A stretch of DNA of 64,000 bases from Apiotrichum sp. Y4204 (Eukaryota > Basidiomycota > Tremellomycetes > Trichosporonales > Trichosporonaceae): positions 620,001 through 684,000 of the forward strand of contig JAMYHL010000003.1 of the NCBI GenBank assembly GCA_025531455.1, read 5' to 3'. The notes under the pieces were generated by a model that worked only from the letters and a program-made list of their open reading frames with translations, was not told the DNA's origin and ran no database searches. The stretch's first letter is position 1; every line of letters starts with the position of its first letter. The position numbers and the translations under genes were made by a program. Below, piece after piece: positions 1 to 10,504 of this stretch.

Positions 1-2165
1 CGTCGGAGACCGCTGTTCCCACTGAGACCGACTCTTCGGAGACCGCTGCTCCCACTGAGACCAACTCGTCGGAGACCGCTGCCCCCACTGAGACCGACTC
101 TTCGGAGACCGCTGTTCCCACTGAGACCGGCTCTTCGGAGGTTCCTACTTCGGCTACCGACATCCAGACAGCTGTGCCCGAATCTACCGTATCGGTGCCC
201 GCTGTTCCCAAGCCCTCGTACCCTCCTCACTTCATCGTGTCTCCCTCCGCTGAGAACAGCGTCGTCCCCTCGGAGACCTCTACTGAGCCCTCTCCCGAGT
301 CCACCTCGTCGACTGAGCCTTCCACCACCGCTGAGGAGTCTTCGACTTCTGCTTCCGTGGAGCCGACCCCTACGGCTTCTTCTGAGCCTTCCGGATCGCT
401 TTCGGACATTACGTCCATAACTTCGACCTCAACTGAGACTTCCGTTACTGACCTTCCCACAGCCGCTCCCTCAAGCACAACTGAGGCCCCCATCGAGTCC
501 TCGACTTCGGCCGAGCCTTCCGCTACCAGCTCTGCTGAGCCCTCGCCGACCGAGTCCGCCCCTGTCGAGTCTACCACTTCTGTCGAGCCTTCGCCCTCTG
601 CTGAGTCCTCCGCGTCCGCTGAGCCCTCTGCCACCGTTGAGCCCTCGCCCTCGGCGCCCGCCGAGCCTTCGGTTTCGGTTGAGCCTTCTCCCTCCGCTTC
701 CGCTGAGCCCTCGGCTGAGCCCTCGGTTTCGGCTGAGCCTTCCGCGTCCGCTGAGCCTTCCGCGTCCGCTGAGCCTTCCGCGTCCGCTGAGCCTTCCGCG
801 TCCGCTGAGCCTTCCGCTACCGTTGAGCCTTCCGCTACCGCTGAGCCTTCCGCTACCGCTGAGCCTTCGTCCTCCGTGGAGCCCTCGACCACCGCTGAGC
901 CCTCGTCCTCCGCTGAGTCCTCGGCTACCGCTGAGCCCACCGAGGTTCCCACTCCCAGCAACTCGACCGAGGTTCCTTCCGCTACCAGCAACTCGACTGA
1001 GCTCCCTTCTGCCACTGCTGCCCCCAGCAACGGCACTGAGACCGCTCTTCCCACCAACACCACCTCCATTGCCAGCTCGACTGAAGCCCCTCTTCCCTCC
1101 GAGACGGCTTCTGCCTCGTCTTCCGCTCCCATCGTTTCCGAGACTGCTGCCCCCAGCAACTCGACTGAGGCTCCCGTTCCTTCGTCCACTGTTGCCCCCA
1201 GCAACACGACCGAGCTTCCTTCCGAGACCGCCGCCCCGAGCAACACGACTGAGATTCCTCTTCCCTCTGAGACCGCCGCTCCCAGCAACACCACCGAGGT
1301 CACGAGCCCTTCGGAGACTGCTGCACCGAGCAACACCAGCGTCCCCGTCCCGAGCGAGACCTCGTCTCTCCCCGGCAACTCGACCTCGGCTCTGCCTTCT
1401 GCTACCGAGTCGGCCGCTGAGTCTTCGTCTGTCGCTCCTTCCCCCACGTCGTCGGTCGAGGAGAACGAGAATGGCATTGCCACCGAGTACCTCACTCAGT
1501 GGACCACCGTCAACGAGACCAGGACCAGCACCGTCTGGGCTTCGTCGACCCCGGCTCCCAGCCCCTCCGTCACTGAGACGCCCTCTTCATCCGACATTCC
1601 CTCGTCTTCCGCCACCGAGTCGTCGGAGCCCTCTGTGAGCGCCTCGTCCTCCGCCACCGAGTCCGCGTCCCAGTCTTCGGCTGAGCCTTCCGCGACGGTT
1701 GCTCCTACCTCTTCGGAGGCCAGCCCTACCCCTTCTCTCTCGATCACGGTGTCGCTTCCCGACAACAACGGTCTTTGGGGTGAGGGTCACGGCCACGGAC
1801 ATGGCCACGGACATGGTCACGGACATGGTCACCACCACAGCTCTTCAGAGTCCGAGTCTGAGTCTGCCGAGCCCACGACCACCACCTCTAGCGAAGCGAC
1901 TTCCTCTAGCGACTGGCAAACCTCGTCGTGGACTTCGAGCAGCACTGCTCAGCCCACGATGACCAGCTCCTCGCCCCAGCCCGCCGGCTCCACCTCTGAC
2001 TGGCAGCCCACAGCTACTGGCACTTCGCCCGCCTCCACCAGCGCATTCCCCACCACCGCTGCTCCCGAGCCCTCGACTACTGAGATCTGCGATGGTGAGG
2101 AGGTGTGGGACGAGATGTGGGTCGAGGACGACGAGATCCAGCCTGGCGACGAGATTGTTGAGTAA
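1..2165 (+). CDS. Ser/Thr/Pro-rich repetitive (mucin-like) secreted or wall protein, 5' partial
   Basis: The frame is open from base 3 to the TAA at 2163-2165, so the gene begins upstream of the window; there is no reason to start at the internal GTG near 174. About 720 codons are present. Almost the whole chain is Ser, Thr, Pro, Glu and Ala in short repeats: first four 11-residue SETAxPTETxS units, then SAEPSA hexapeptides, then APSNTTE-type blocks with many N-x-S/T sites. A Gly-His dipeptide run lies near the C-terminus, followed by a Ser/Glu patch and an acidic tail ending in DEIVE. This composition is typical of heavily O-glycosylated fungal wall or secreted proteins. No C-terminal hydrophobic GPI signal is visible, so covalent GPI anchoring is unlikely. 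The signal peptide, if any, is outside the window. The Gly-His run could bind metal (inference). Confident that it is coding; function unknown. Confidence 0.85.
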   Translation, partial: SETAVPTETDSSETAAPTETNSSETAAPTETDSSETAVPTETGSSEVPTSATDIQTAVPESTVSVPAVPKPSYPPHFIVSPSAENSVVPSETSTEPSPESTSSTEPSTTAEESSTSASVEPTPTASSEPSGSLSDITSITSTSTETSVTDLPTAAPSSTTEAPIESSTSAEPSATSSAEPSPTESAPVESTTSVEPSPSAESSASAEPSATVEPSPSAPAEPSVSVEPSPSASAEPSAEPSVSAEPSASAEPSASAEPSASAEPSASAEPSATVEPSATAEPSATAEPSSSVEPSTTAEPSSSAESSATAEPTEVPTPSNSTEVPSATSNSTELPSATAAPSNGTETALPTNTTSIASSTEAPLPSETASASSSAPIVSETAAPSNSTEAPVPSSTVAPSNTTELPSETAAPSNTTEIPLPSETAAPSNTTEVTSPSETAAPSNTSVPVPSETSSLPGNSTSALPSATESAAESSSVAPSPTSSVEENENGIATEYLTQWTTVNETRTSTVWASSTPAPSPSVTETPSSSDIPSSSATESSEPSVSASSSATESASQSSAEPSATVAPTSSEASPTPSLSITVSLPDNNGLWGEGHGHGHGHGHGHGHGHHHSSSESESESAEPTTTTSSEATSSSDWQTSSWTSSSTAQPTMTSSSPQPAGSTSDWQPTATGTSPASTSAFPTTAAPEPSTTEICDGEEVWDEMWVEDDEIQPGDEIVE
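3..134 (+). repeat. 33-nt in-frame tandem repeat, 4 copies
   Basis: Four consecutive 33-nt units encode SETAVPTETDS-like 11-mers that differ only at the V/A and D/N/G positions. The array may continue upstream of the window. Confidence 0.9.
732..869 (+). repeat. 18-nt in-frame tandem repeat (SAEPSA/TAEPSA)
   Basis: About seven and a half units with period 18 start at 732, 750, 768, 786, 804, 822 and 840. The first four are nearly identical (GCTGAGCCTTCCGCGTCC), and later units drift to GCTACC. This pattern suggests recent slippage or unequal crossover and probable length variation between strains. Confidence 0.9.
1786..1838 (+). repeat. Gly-His dipeptide tract
   Basis: Alternating GGN-CAY codons give about eight Gly-His pairs followed by two further His codons. 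The nucleotide unit (GGACATGGCCAC and variants) is itself repeated. Such tracts often bind Zn, Ni or Cu; that role here is inference. Confidence 0.85.
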
Positions 2166-2556
2166 GCGATCTACACTCATACGGACAATTACTCCTCTAC
2201 CCCTCTGTCTCCGCAGAGAAACCTAGGTAGTACAGTAGAATAAGCGCTGCGCTGGACGCAGCCATACTTACATGCATTATAGTGAGAGATGTACATCCAT
2301 GAGCATTGGCGGTGGCACGGCGGCAGTAGAGGAACAGACTGACTGACTGTTGACAATGGGTGCGTTTCCGTGGGGACGGTCCGAATTGATCGGTGGAATG
2401 GAGGCTTTGACGCCCAGTGTCCTCTCGTGCACACGGACTTTGCTTCTCTCAGAGACTCAGACCCAGATCCAGATCCAGCAGACTGACACAGATTGACACA
2501 GCGCGAGCAGCGGGGGGCGTCGATGCAATGCAACTGACATTGTCCATCCCCACATC
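2166..2556. other. Intergenic region, nothing further recognised
   Basis: Presumed 3' flank of the repetitive-protein gene and promoter of the next small gene. A CAGATC-type short repeat near 2460-2480 is the only visible pattern. Confidence 0.5.
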
Positions 2557-3485
2557 ATGAACTTCGGTTTGCCACACACACAACTAACCATGATAATGAC
2601 AATGAGCTCAAGCGTACGACAGCGCAGCACTGTGGGAGGAAAGGAGAGTGAGTGCAGCGAGTGGCTAGGGCACAGATATCCATTTCATCCCCGGCAACAT
2701 GTGCTAGCCACTTGGCTCGCGTGACCGCCTTGCCTTGAGCTGACGACAGCGGAGCTCAGCGACCGGCAGCGACGCCGCATCCAGCGTAAGTACCCATCCT
2801 CCCTGTCCAGGACGCGGCAAACTGAACACGATACGGCATCCAGAAACACTGAGAAACAAGCTGACAACAAGCGCATACGAGACCGTGAGCGGGGGCACGC
2901 CCTCGCGGTGGAGTCTCACCAGTCTGCGGGGGAGGAGGCGGTCGAGCGAGTACGCGTGGCGCGAGGCGAGCCTCGCCACTCGACCCACTCTCAGTCTTGG
3001 AAACGGGGTGGCGCGGCGGGCGCTCCCGCCGCCCCGGACCGAGCTGGTTCCCCTCTCCGAGGGGCGGAGCACACCGAGCACGCTGAGAAGTACCGCCAGC
3101 CCTGGGTGCCATGAGGTCGGCGAGGAGGACCCGTGGGCTGAGCTGCCGCCGCGCAAGCGCCAGATGGCGATGCTGCTCGATGCGCAGATGCGCGAAGAGG
3201 TGGGTATGGGGGGTGATGAGCTTCGGTCTCGTCAATCTCTTTGGTCTTTTTGGTCGGCACAACTTGAATCTAGACTGACTTCAGTACGAGACGTTACTCG
3301 CAACCGATCCGCCGAGCGAGCACGGCGAGTTCTGGAGCCGCACGCCCGGCGCCGGCGAGAAGGGCTATGTCGCGACCTGGGCGCGGAAGGGGTGGTGGGG
3401 CCGACGGAGAAAGTGGCAGGGCGTGACGCGTGTCAGCCTCAAGGTGTCCGAGTGGCGGATCGAGGCGGGGTCCCGCTGGACCTAG
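2557..3485 (+). CDS. Small hypothetical protein, four-exon model
   Basis: Unrecognised protein, proposed as join(2557..2647,2750..3105,3143..3199,3285..3485), 234 residues. The best-supported parts are the intron at 3200-3284 (GTGGGT...CTGACTTCAG) and the last exon, which reads cleanly to TAG with a Trp-rich basic C-terminus (residues KGWWGRRRKW). The first intron (2648-2749) has GTGAGT and a good branch site and acceptor (GAGCTGACGACAG). The third junction (3106-3142, only 37 nt) is a guess: it is needed to move between two open frames, and 3106-3157 or 3106-3163 also keep the frame. The middle exon is Arg/Glu-rich and probably helical. An in-frame alternative start at 2590 exists. No domain was recognised. 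Opposite-strand open frames overlap this region but lack splice support. Confidence 0.45.
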
Positions 3486-6400
3486 TGGGCGCTGCGGGGT
3501 CATTGGGAGCGCGCTGGTCGGGCTCTGGGGATGGTGGCGGCTGTCTCTCATGTGGAATTGTGGCGGTTCGCGGACGGGCCCGCCATCCATGAGAAATGAG
3601 ACGGATTTTGTATACTCAATCGACACGTGAGAGATAGGGAACAAGCGGCAAGCACGGCAAGAAGGGCTAGGAGACTGGAAGTAAGATCAGGGTGGGACTG
3701 AATCAACCAAAAGGATGCACGCCGTTGGAGGTTGGAGAGCACGATGAGGATGACCCACTTGTGGCGTCTCGGAGCTCGACCTCGAGCATTGCTTCCCTAT
3801 TGATTGTAACATGTACCAGTCACCCATTCAAGAGGGGACGCCGCTTGCTCCGCTACGCTACGTTAGCTACTTCCTGTTGAGGCAGATGATTCCTTTCCAT
3901 TTCTTGGAGATTTGGTGTTCGGTCGCTCTGGGCCACTGCGTTCAGAGCACTAGGCCACCAGTTCACAAAGTCCCTCGACAGGATTCGCGGAATGTATTTC
4001 CCTCGATCGTCGTATGCAGACCCGCCAGAAGAGCCGTTCCTAGCCTGTCTGCCGATCAGGTCGGGGGATCTGGGATCTGGGAGCGCTGCAGATCAGGGCA
4101 GGAACTGGGGACGGAGGACCGTGCGCCCCTCGCCGCGTCCCTAGCGCACAGACTACCGGTATTCTGAAACTGCTGTGCGCCAAGGTGGACGCCGAGACGG
4201 ACTCGGCCGAGGATGTCGAGAGCTACACAACTGCTTCTAATCATGGTTCGTAGCCCAGAGAACGCCGAGTTCTCTTACTGTCGGAGTGCGTATTCGGCGG
4301 CGTCTATCCATGGCGGGAGGAGGATAGACGAGTGCGAAGGAGATGACTGGTGTCTCCTGGCGTGGGTTTGTTAAGCCAAATGAGCAGACGCGAGAGAGCA
4401 ATCGCTTGTACCCCGTTGTGGACGGACCCGCGGGTAAGCGTGGCATGAGGCGGCCTGGAATGGACGAGAAGGACTCCATGGCGAGAAGTGTGACTTGGCA
4501 CCGGCGCATGATCTTCTGAAGGTCCGAGGTGGCGTCGAGACGTGCGACTAAAGCGCGACAGAAGGCGAGCGCCAGCGTGTCAGCTCGCAAGCTTCAAGGT
4601 TTGCGCGACTCGCGAGGCCTTTCTCTATAGCTCTATGGCATGCCAGCGGTCAGACCCGCGGTCGACCAGTGTAGCTTTGAGCCCGAAGTCGAGTCCAAGA
4701 TCGCGGTGACTTGGTGTCCTACGTTGTGGCCGTCGTACAAGGGTGTTGAGTAGGAGTGGGAGAAATCTGCGGGATATAGGATACATGGGCCGATGGCCAA
4801 CCGATTACGATCGAAAGAAGAATGTTCTGTGTCTAATGCCAGATCTCTAGATCGACGCGATCGACATTCTTCTACACGTAACCCGAACCCGGGTGCCCAG
4901 GAAGGAGCCGCAGCAAGCAGCAAACAGCTCAATCTCGGCAGCTCGTCGTCGGACGTCCATCGGCCTCGGATATAGGATAGTCGCAACGGAGCCCCGAGGG
5001 GAGTTGTATACCCTTCGATCCCGCGGTGTACACTGTCTTATGATGAAGAAGATTCAGAACATGGGCAGGACAAGAACGTGCTGTCGCGCAGGTCAGTGCA
5101 GAGAAGAGTTTGTGGGGGTCAGACCGGATCAAGGGCTTTCAACTGGTGACTAGGTTCTGGAGCCACAAACGTGCGATAAGAGCGCATCAACAAGGGACCA
5201 GAACCAGAGGGTAAAGATGTCAACATCCGCAGATAGCTCTCCCGGGTCAATACAACAGTACGACGCGTCACAGGTCCTAGCCCCACGCGCACAGCACGCG
5301 TCGCACGCGCACAGAGCAATAAGTAAACTCTAATTCCCCAATGCCCAAAACAACGCGCAGCTCCGCTCGTTGTCAGGTGCGATGCCTTATCGCCACGTCC
5401 TCGGGTCCCTACAGTAGATACCGATAGGGCCCCAGAATCGCGATATCGTGAGACGTGAGTCGCGACTGGGCGCATGGACGGTGCACGGACCGAGCCGGGG
5501 CAGCATGGAACAGCCTCGAACAGCCGACACCCGAGCCTCCCCACTGCGGGGTCTTGGGATCTGGGCCATCTGGGGCAAAGAGAACGGAGTGTGGGGAGAG
5601 CTTATCGCGAAGCCTATCGCACGACGGGTGTTGACAGCCGCTAGTGCGATTGCCTGTTGTTTGAGCCATTGTTGCATGTTGCACCGTCCACAGTCTGTTG
5701 TTTGTCGCCTCGCGACTTGGCGCTGGGCCGCGAGCCACCGAGTCGAGAGCAGCACGAGAGGAATTGCCAACGAGAATGTTAGAATGTGGTATAACACAAC
5801 TTGCATGCAACACCGCTTCACAGCATCACCGCTTCCGCTCCGCACCCTGTCACCCGCTTCGATGTCTTGCCTGTCTCGTCTCGTCGCCGGTCTCATTTGC
5901 CTGCAATCCTGTGAGACACTCCAGGTGACGAGAAGCTCATGGATCATGGTCCGTGGGTGCATGATGGTACTGGGAAGCTGCGTGTGCTGAGAACTGCGGT
6001 CTGGGGTTTGAGGTCATTGGCGGCATGCATACCATGTGCGCTTGGAGCTGGGCTAGTTGGAGCTACCTGGGGCTAGCTGGCGAACGTGTGCACCAACGGA
6101 AGACCGGAAGACAATTGAGCAAGAATCCATGTCAACAAACGTAACACCCCCACACCCCACTTGAGCACTTGAGGGCTACCACCTGTGGCGTTTGCCTGTT
6201 GTGATGATGCAATTTGCCACCCAGTCAACGGGGGCGTTTGCCACCCGACCCGGCTCGGCTACTTTGTGCCAGCTGTACAGTACGGCTGGGCCGGCTGTGC
6301 CTCGCGCGTCGTGCATTGTTGCCGTTGTTGTTGTCGTCGTCGGCCACTGTTTGAGGGCTTTTGGAGGCTTGAGGCTTGAATGCTGAATGCTTCTCGGGGG

Positions 6401-6640
6401 TACCCGAACGGGCAGCGATACGAGAGCATTAGCTGTATCAGCGTATGCTCCTCCCGCCGTCACAGAGGGAAGCCAGAGTACGACTGCGTACCCGTGGCTC
6501 ACTCTAAATCACTCTGCTGTCCTGCACCTCCCCCCTCTTGGTCTCCCGGTCCCGAGTCTCGTATCTGATACTTGTACCACTCTCCGTTCCATCAATCTTG
6601 ACACCGCCCACTCTCCAACTCCCTATTCATCCACTCCACA
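3486..6640. other. 3.2-kb intergenic region without a convincing gene
   Basis: Many short open frames occur on both strands, none longer than about 190 codons, none recognisable, and several overlapping on opposite strands (for example 5387-5962 minus against 5448-5990 plus). Short plus-strand stretches near 4163-4253, 4261-4374 and 4637-4753 read like coding sequence but cannot be linked into one gene. They may be remnants of a decayed gene or chance. The last 150 nt before 6641 are pyrimidine-rich, as expected for the leader of the next gene. Confidence 0.5.
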
Positions 6641-7417
6641 ATGCCCATCCCCCCGCGCCCAATCCCGCACTCAAACTACCGCCGCCGCGCCGCGCGCCCC
6701 TCCCCGCCGCTACCGTCCAGCGCGCGCCGCGACGCCTTCATCGCCGACGCCCGCGCAGATATGGCCCTCCTCCCAGGCCTGACCGTCGGCTCGACGCCCA
6801 ACTCGCTCCGCGGCGTGCGTCTCATGCACACGCCGTACGCCGTGTCCGGGTCCGCACCCACCTCCCGCCCCGCCACCCCAGGCACTCCGGGGACCCCGCC
6901 CACTACCGCCACCTCCTCCCCACAGACAGCAGAATTCTCGACGCGTCACGAAGTACCCCTCACGAGCCTCATGGACGGGCGCGGGCGCCCGAAGCGCGTC
7001 GGCGCCGCATCTGCTCTTGGCTTCGACTTCGTGCCCCGGCCCACGGTCGTCGCGCTTGCAGATGACGCGCACGTCGCTGTTCCCCCTCTCACTGCCCCGC
7101 GCCCCGTGGAGATTCCTCCACTCTTCTGGCCTTGGCGCGGCACGTCGACGCCGGCGTCCGCAGCCGCATCCCCTGCGGCGTCGACTCCCGCTTCGCTCCC
7201 GCGCGGCGCTGCCCCCTCGGACCCCGCGCCGGCTACCCCCGCCCTCGTTCCATCAGAACCAGACGACGACGAGGACGACGACTGGGAGCACGTGTGCGCC
7301 GTCGAAGACGACCATATTGTCGGCGAGCTCGAGCTCGATGACGAGCAGCCCCCGGACGCGGCGAAGCGCAATAGCTACGCGACGGTCACTGCGCGCGAGG
7401 TGCCCAGGCTGCGGTAG
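6641..7417 (+). CDS. Pro/Ala-rich hypothetical protein, 258 residues
   Basis: A single uninterrupted exon from ATG (context CCACTCCACAATGCC, after a C/T-rich leader) to TAG. The N-terminus is basic and Pro/Arg-rich; the centre carries Ala/Thr/Pro-rich low-complexity stretches (for example TPGTPGTPPTT around residue 85). The C-terminal quarter is strongly acidic (a run of Asp/Glu ending in DDDWEHV, then a second acidic patch) and the tail is basic. Codon third positions are strongly G/C, as in confirmed genes nearby, which supports real coding. Mostly intrinsically disordered by composition, with no catalytic or membrane motif. Function unknown. Confidence 0.7.
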   Translation: MPIPPRPIPHSNYRRRAARPSPPLPSSARRDAFIADARADMALLPGLTVGSTPNSLRGVRLMHTPYAVSGSAPTSRPATPGTPGTPPTTATSSPQTAEFSTRHEVPLTSLMDGRGRPKRVGAASALGFDFVPRPTVVALADDAHVAVPPLTAPRPVEIPPLFWPWRGTSTPASAAASPAASTPASLPRGAAPSDPAPATPALVPSEPDDDEDDDWEHVCAVEDDHIVGELELDDEQPPDAAKRNSYATVTAREVPRLR

Positions 7418-8399
7418 CGGTAGTGGAGCCAGAAGCAACGCAACTCGAAACAGAGTTGTTGGACGTGACATTGTGACGCGACGTGACTCGACTCGATCTG
7501 ACCGACGAGTTCTTTGTTCAGAAGTAAAGCAGAAACCTCATTTGCTCACTTTCATTTAAACTCCATCCTTCATCCATTGCACGAGATTCATACTTTACGA
7601 CCTTGACGAGAAACCCCGTACCAGTAGTCAATGATGCAAAACCTGGCGTGGTTTTGAGAACGAACCGTTTGGCGCAGTGAGAGGACCGGTAAGGTTGATC
7701 ACGCCTCTGTTTGTATTCTGCCAAGTCTTGTTCCAAGCCTCCAACTTCCAGCTTCCAGCTTCTCGTCAGCCCTTCCTGTGCCGATGCGAGGCCTACCCCA
7801 TCACAGCTCGCACCCCATCGCTGGATAATCCCCATCTCCCATCGCATCTCAGCAGTGCCGCAATCCTTGAACAATAGACAGCACAGCAGAAGCAGATGCC
7901 GTTGCATCTGTCGCAGCTGGACCACAAGGTCCTCACTTGGGCTTGACCGCTTGCAACAGCACCGGAAGGAGTGGCGCAGTGGTGCATCACGATTCGAGCT
8001 TGTTTCGGCCCTGTAGCCCTACTGTACAGGATGTCGTGCGTCCACCCTCTGCCGGATCGCATCAGACGTTGTGCATGCTCTGTTCTGGAGGACCAGATCG
8101 ATCAGAGGATAGCCACATTGCACATGCACGGCCTCAGGCCTCGATCACCATTCGAGCTTGAAGAGCCACGCGGGACGCGCCACTCCGCGTACCACGCGCA
8201 GCCAGGGGACAATGTCGCGCATATGTCGCATCGTGGTGGCAAAAAAACCAAAACCTGCAACTTGCGCGTGACTCACTGCAAACTCGCTGCATCGAGCCTA
8301 GAACCAAACACATTGCCCATCGACCATCAACGCACAGACACGTTCCATTACCCATTTGCATAACTGCATCCACCACATTTCTACACACACCACAACCCC
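7418..8399. other. Intergenic region (about 980 nt), nothing recognised
   Basis: Tandem spacing between two plus-strand genes. No convincing open frame or RNA gene. An A-box-like TGGCGCAGTGG at about 7971 is followed too closely by a GATTCGAGC element, and no cloverleaf can be drawn, so a tRNA was not called. Confidence 0.5.
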
Positions 8400-9489
8400 A
8401 TGGCCGAAGCTGTGCAGCAGCCCGTTGTTCAAGAGAACGACATGCCCGAGCGCAAACGCGACATTGCCGCGCGGTACCTGTACGCCCTCCTCTTTTTTCC
8501 ATCTAACAACAGGAAACAAGGCTTGTCCGAGGGCGAGCTCGCGCTGAAACGCGCCGCGGGCCTCGGCAAGGTCCCGAATGTCATCCCCGAGGAACCGCCG
8601 TCGACGAACGCGCACGCGCGCCCGATTCTCGTCGGGTGGCATCCCGTCGGCGGCGTCGCGGGCAAGTGGTTTGCGAATGATACCGCACTCGGGCGGCTTA
8701 TTACGGACAAAATCAACAAGTACCCCGATCCGACGCAGCATTGGGCCGTGCTCGTTGGTGATTATGCGCACCAGCTTTGGATGGTGAGTGGAAGGAAGGT
8801 TGCAATGGGTAAAGGGGGAGACTGGGGCGTTATGGCTGAGGGCGTTCCGGCGACGCGCTGTGCGATGCTGATCTCCAGGACGAGAACTTTGACGTCATCT
8901 ACACGAACCAGAAAGTCGTGATTGAGGAGTGGACGACGTTCCCCGTCGGCAACACGCGCTTTAACGACGACGCCGTCCGGCGGACAGGTGGGTGACCCTT
9001 TCCATCGCACCCATCGCTGACGTTCCAGGCGAGATGGTCATTGAAAACACGCGCGAGACGCAGGCGGCGTACAACCTGATCTCGAACAATTGCCAGACAT
9101 ACGCGCTGCGCCTGCTCGACGCGATCAAGGCGGACGGCGACTGCAAGTTCCCGACAACAAACGACGTGTACAGCCGGCTGTTTGGCCCAGGGAAGGTGAT
9201 GGACCTGTTCACGCCGATGGAGGGCACAGAGGCACAGGGCCAGGGCGGGGAGAATGCGGTGAGCGCCGCGGAGAACATTATGGCGCACGAGACAACCCAG
9301 CTCGACGCGCACATGCCGCCCGTCCCCGTGCAGGAGGTACCGCAGCCGCAGGCGGAGATGGTTGATGCGGTCGTCGCTGGGGAGACGCGCGAGCGCGGCG
9401 AGGTGGATGGCGAGGAGAACGGCGAGGAGAGCAAGGAGGGCAAGAAGAAGCCCGGCTTCTTTGCGCGTATGCTGCGCAAAAAGGAGTGA
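8400..9489 (+). CDS. Permuted papain-fold (PPPDE/NC-domain-like) protein
   Basis: join(8400..8783,8879..8987,9029..9489), 317 residues; introns of 95 and 41 nt, both GTGNGT...CAG. The folded core spans roughly residues 40-235. It holds a conserved His in THWAVLVGDY-like context (QHWAVLVGD, about residue 115) and an Asn-Asn-Cys motif (SNNCQTYALRLLD, near residue 185). The order His then Cys is that of circularly permuted papain-like folds such as PPPDE and LRAT/NC domains, so a thiol hydrolase or acyltransferase activity is possible (inference). The rest is a Glu/Gln-rich linker and a Lys-rich C-terminal end (KKKPGFFARMLRKKE) that looks like an amphipathic membrane-binding tail. Convergent with ARL5, with 278 nt between the two stops. 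I recall similar proteins as uncharacterised in other fungi; the specific substrate is unknown. Confidence 0.75.
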
Positions 9490-9767
9490 ACCAACATCTA
9501 GACGAGTCTGATCTCTACATATAATCGATGCAAACGATCTGAGCGAGAATCGTTGGCTGTGGACAGCGACTACAACGGACCTCACTGGTTCGTCACCTCA
9601 CAAGTCATGGCCAGTCTATCATACCGTGCATAGTGCAATTACGGTGTTAATCTTGTAATACAAAGTTGCGCGGAGACTCCTACCTCCGCGCAGGTGATGC
9701 AGCGTCTGCGAGCCCATCTCATCGAGTCCACCATTCATCAGCTCATCCGCCCAGCCCCGCCCACACT

Positions 9768-10504
9768 CTACCCCCTTGCCTCGAGCTTGGTCACAAGCCA
9801 ATCCATGCCCTCCATGAGCCCCTGGCCCGTGACGGCACTGCACCCCATGATCTGCCACTCGCGCTCGCGCAGATCTGTGAGCCCAAGCGCCTCGCTCACC
9901 TGCGCGGGGGTGAGGCGGCCCTCGGTGGCCGGCAGGTCCTGCTTATTAGCAAGCACGAGGAGTAGCGCTGTCCGGAGTTCCTGTGGGTCAGATATAGCTC
10001 CAGCTTTGCTGTTCGCGACAGCTGCTATAACGACGTACCTCGGCAGCAACCAATTTCTGCAGCTCGGCCTTGGCGAGGCTCATGCGCGCGGCGTCGTTCG
10101 AGTCGATCACGAGGATGATCGCGGCGGTATCTGCGAAATACTGATTCCACGAGGAACGCAGCGAGCTCTGCCCGCCGAGGTCGATGAGACCAAAGCGCAC
10201 GCCCTTGTAGTCGTAGATTTCGTGGTTGGAGCCCACTGTCGGCGCGGACGCGACGACCGCGCCCATCGTGATGCGGTACAGGATCGTGGACTGGGGTCAG
10301 CGATGCGGGAGAGGCAGATCCAGATCCAGAATCCTGTTGAACTTCCGTTGGAGCTAACAGGCGTTGGGCACCCACTTTTCCGGCATTGTCGAGACCGAGG
10401 ATGAGCACCTTTGTCTCGCGCTTCGAGAAAAGCCGCGACCACAGGGTGGAGAATGTGACTGCTGTCAGCGGGGATGCCGGGGACTCAAGTCACTTACCGC
10501 CCAT
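9768..10504 (-). CDS. ARL5: ARL5-type small GTPase (Arf-like)
   Basis: complement(join(9768..9980,10039..10290,10376..10461,10498..10504)), 185 residues. The first exon is only 7 nt (ATGGGCG) and supplies Gly2, the expected N-myristoylation site. G1 is GLDNAGKS (residues 25-32, Lys31), G3 is DLGGQ with SLRSSWNQYF after it, G4 is NKQD and G5 is a CSAVTG segment. The GSN after the G2 threonine region, SLRSSWN, and WQIMGCSAVTGQGL near the end match ARL5 better than ARF1 or ARL1. In animals ARL5 recruits GARP and related factors at the trans-Golgi; a Golgi trafficking role here is by homology. Intron acceptors follow CTGAC branch sites. The second-exon acceptor could also lie 3 nt downstream (CAGCAG), changing one residue. 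Confidence 0.92.

Noticed and set aside
227..1495. 422-codon minus-strand open frame
   Set aside because: Antisense shadow of the Ser/Thr/Pro repeats; its own repetitive Glu/Gly/Ser composition mirrors the sense repeats.
5387..5990. Overlapping 191- and 180-codon frames on opposite strands
   Set aside because: Mutually exclusive, neither has coding-like codon use or recognisable similarity.
7965..8160. Possible tRNA (A-box-like TGGCGCAGTGG and GATTCGAGC elements)
   Set aside because: Spacing is wrong (too close or too far) and no acceptor stem or anticodon arm can be formed.
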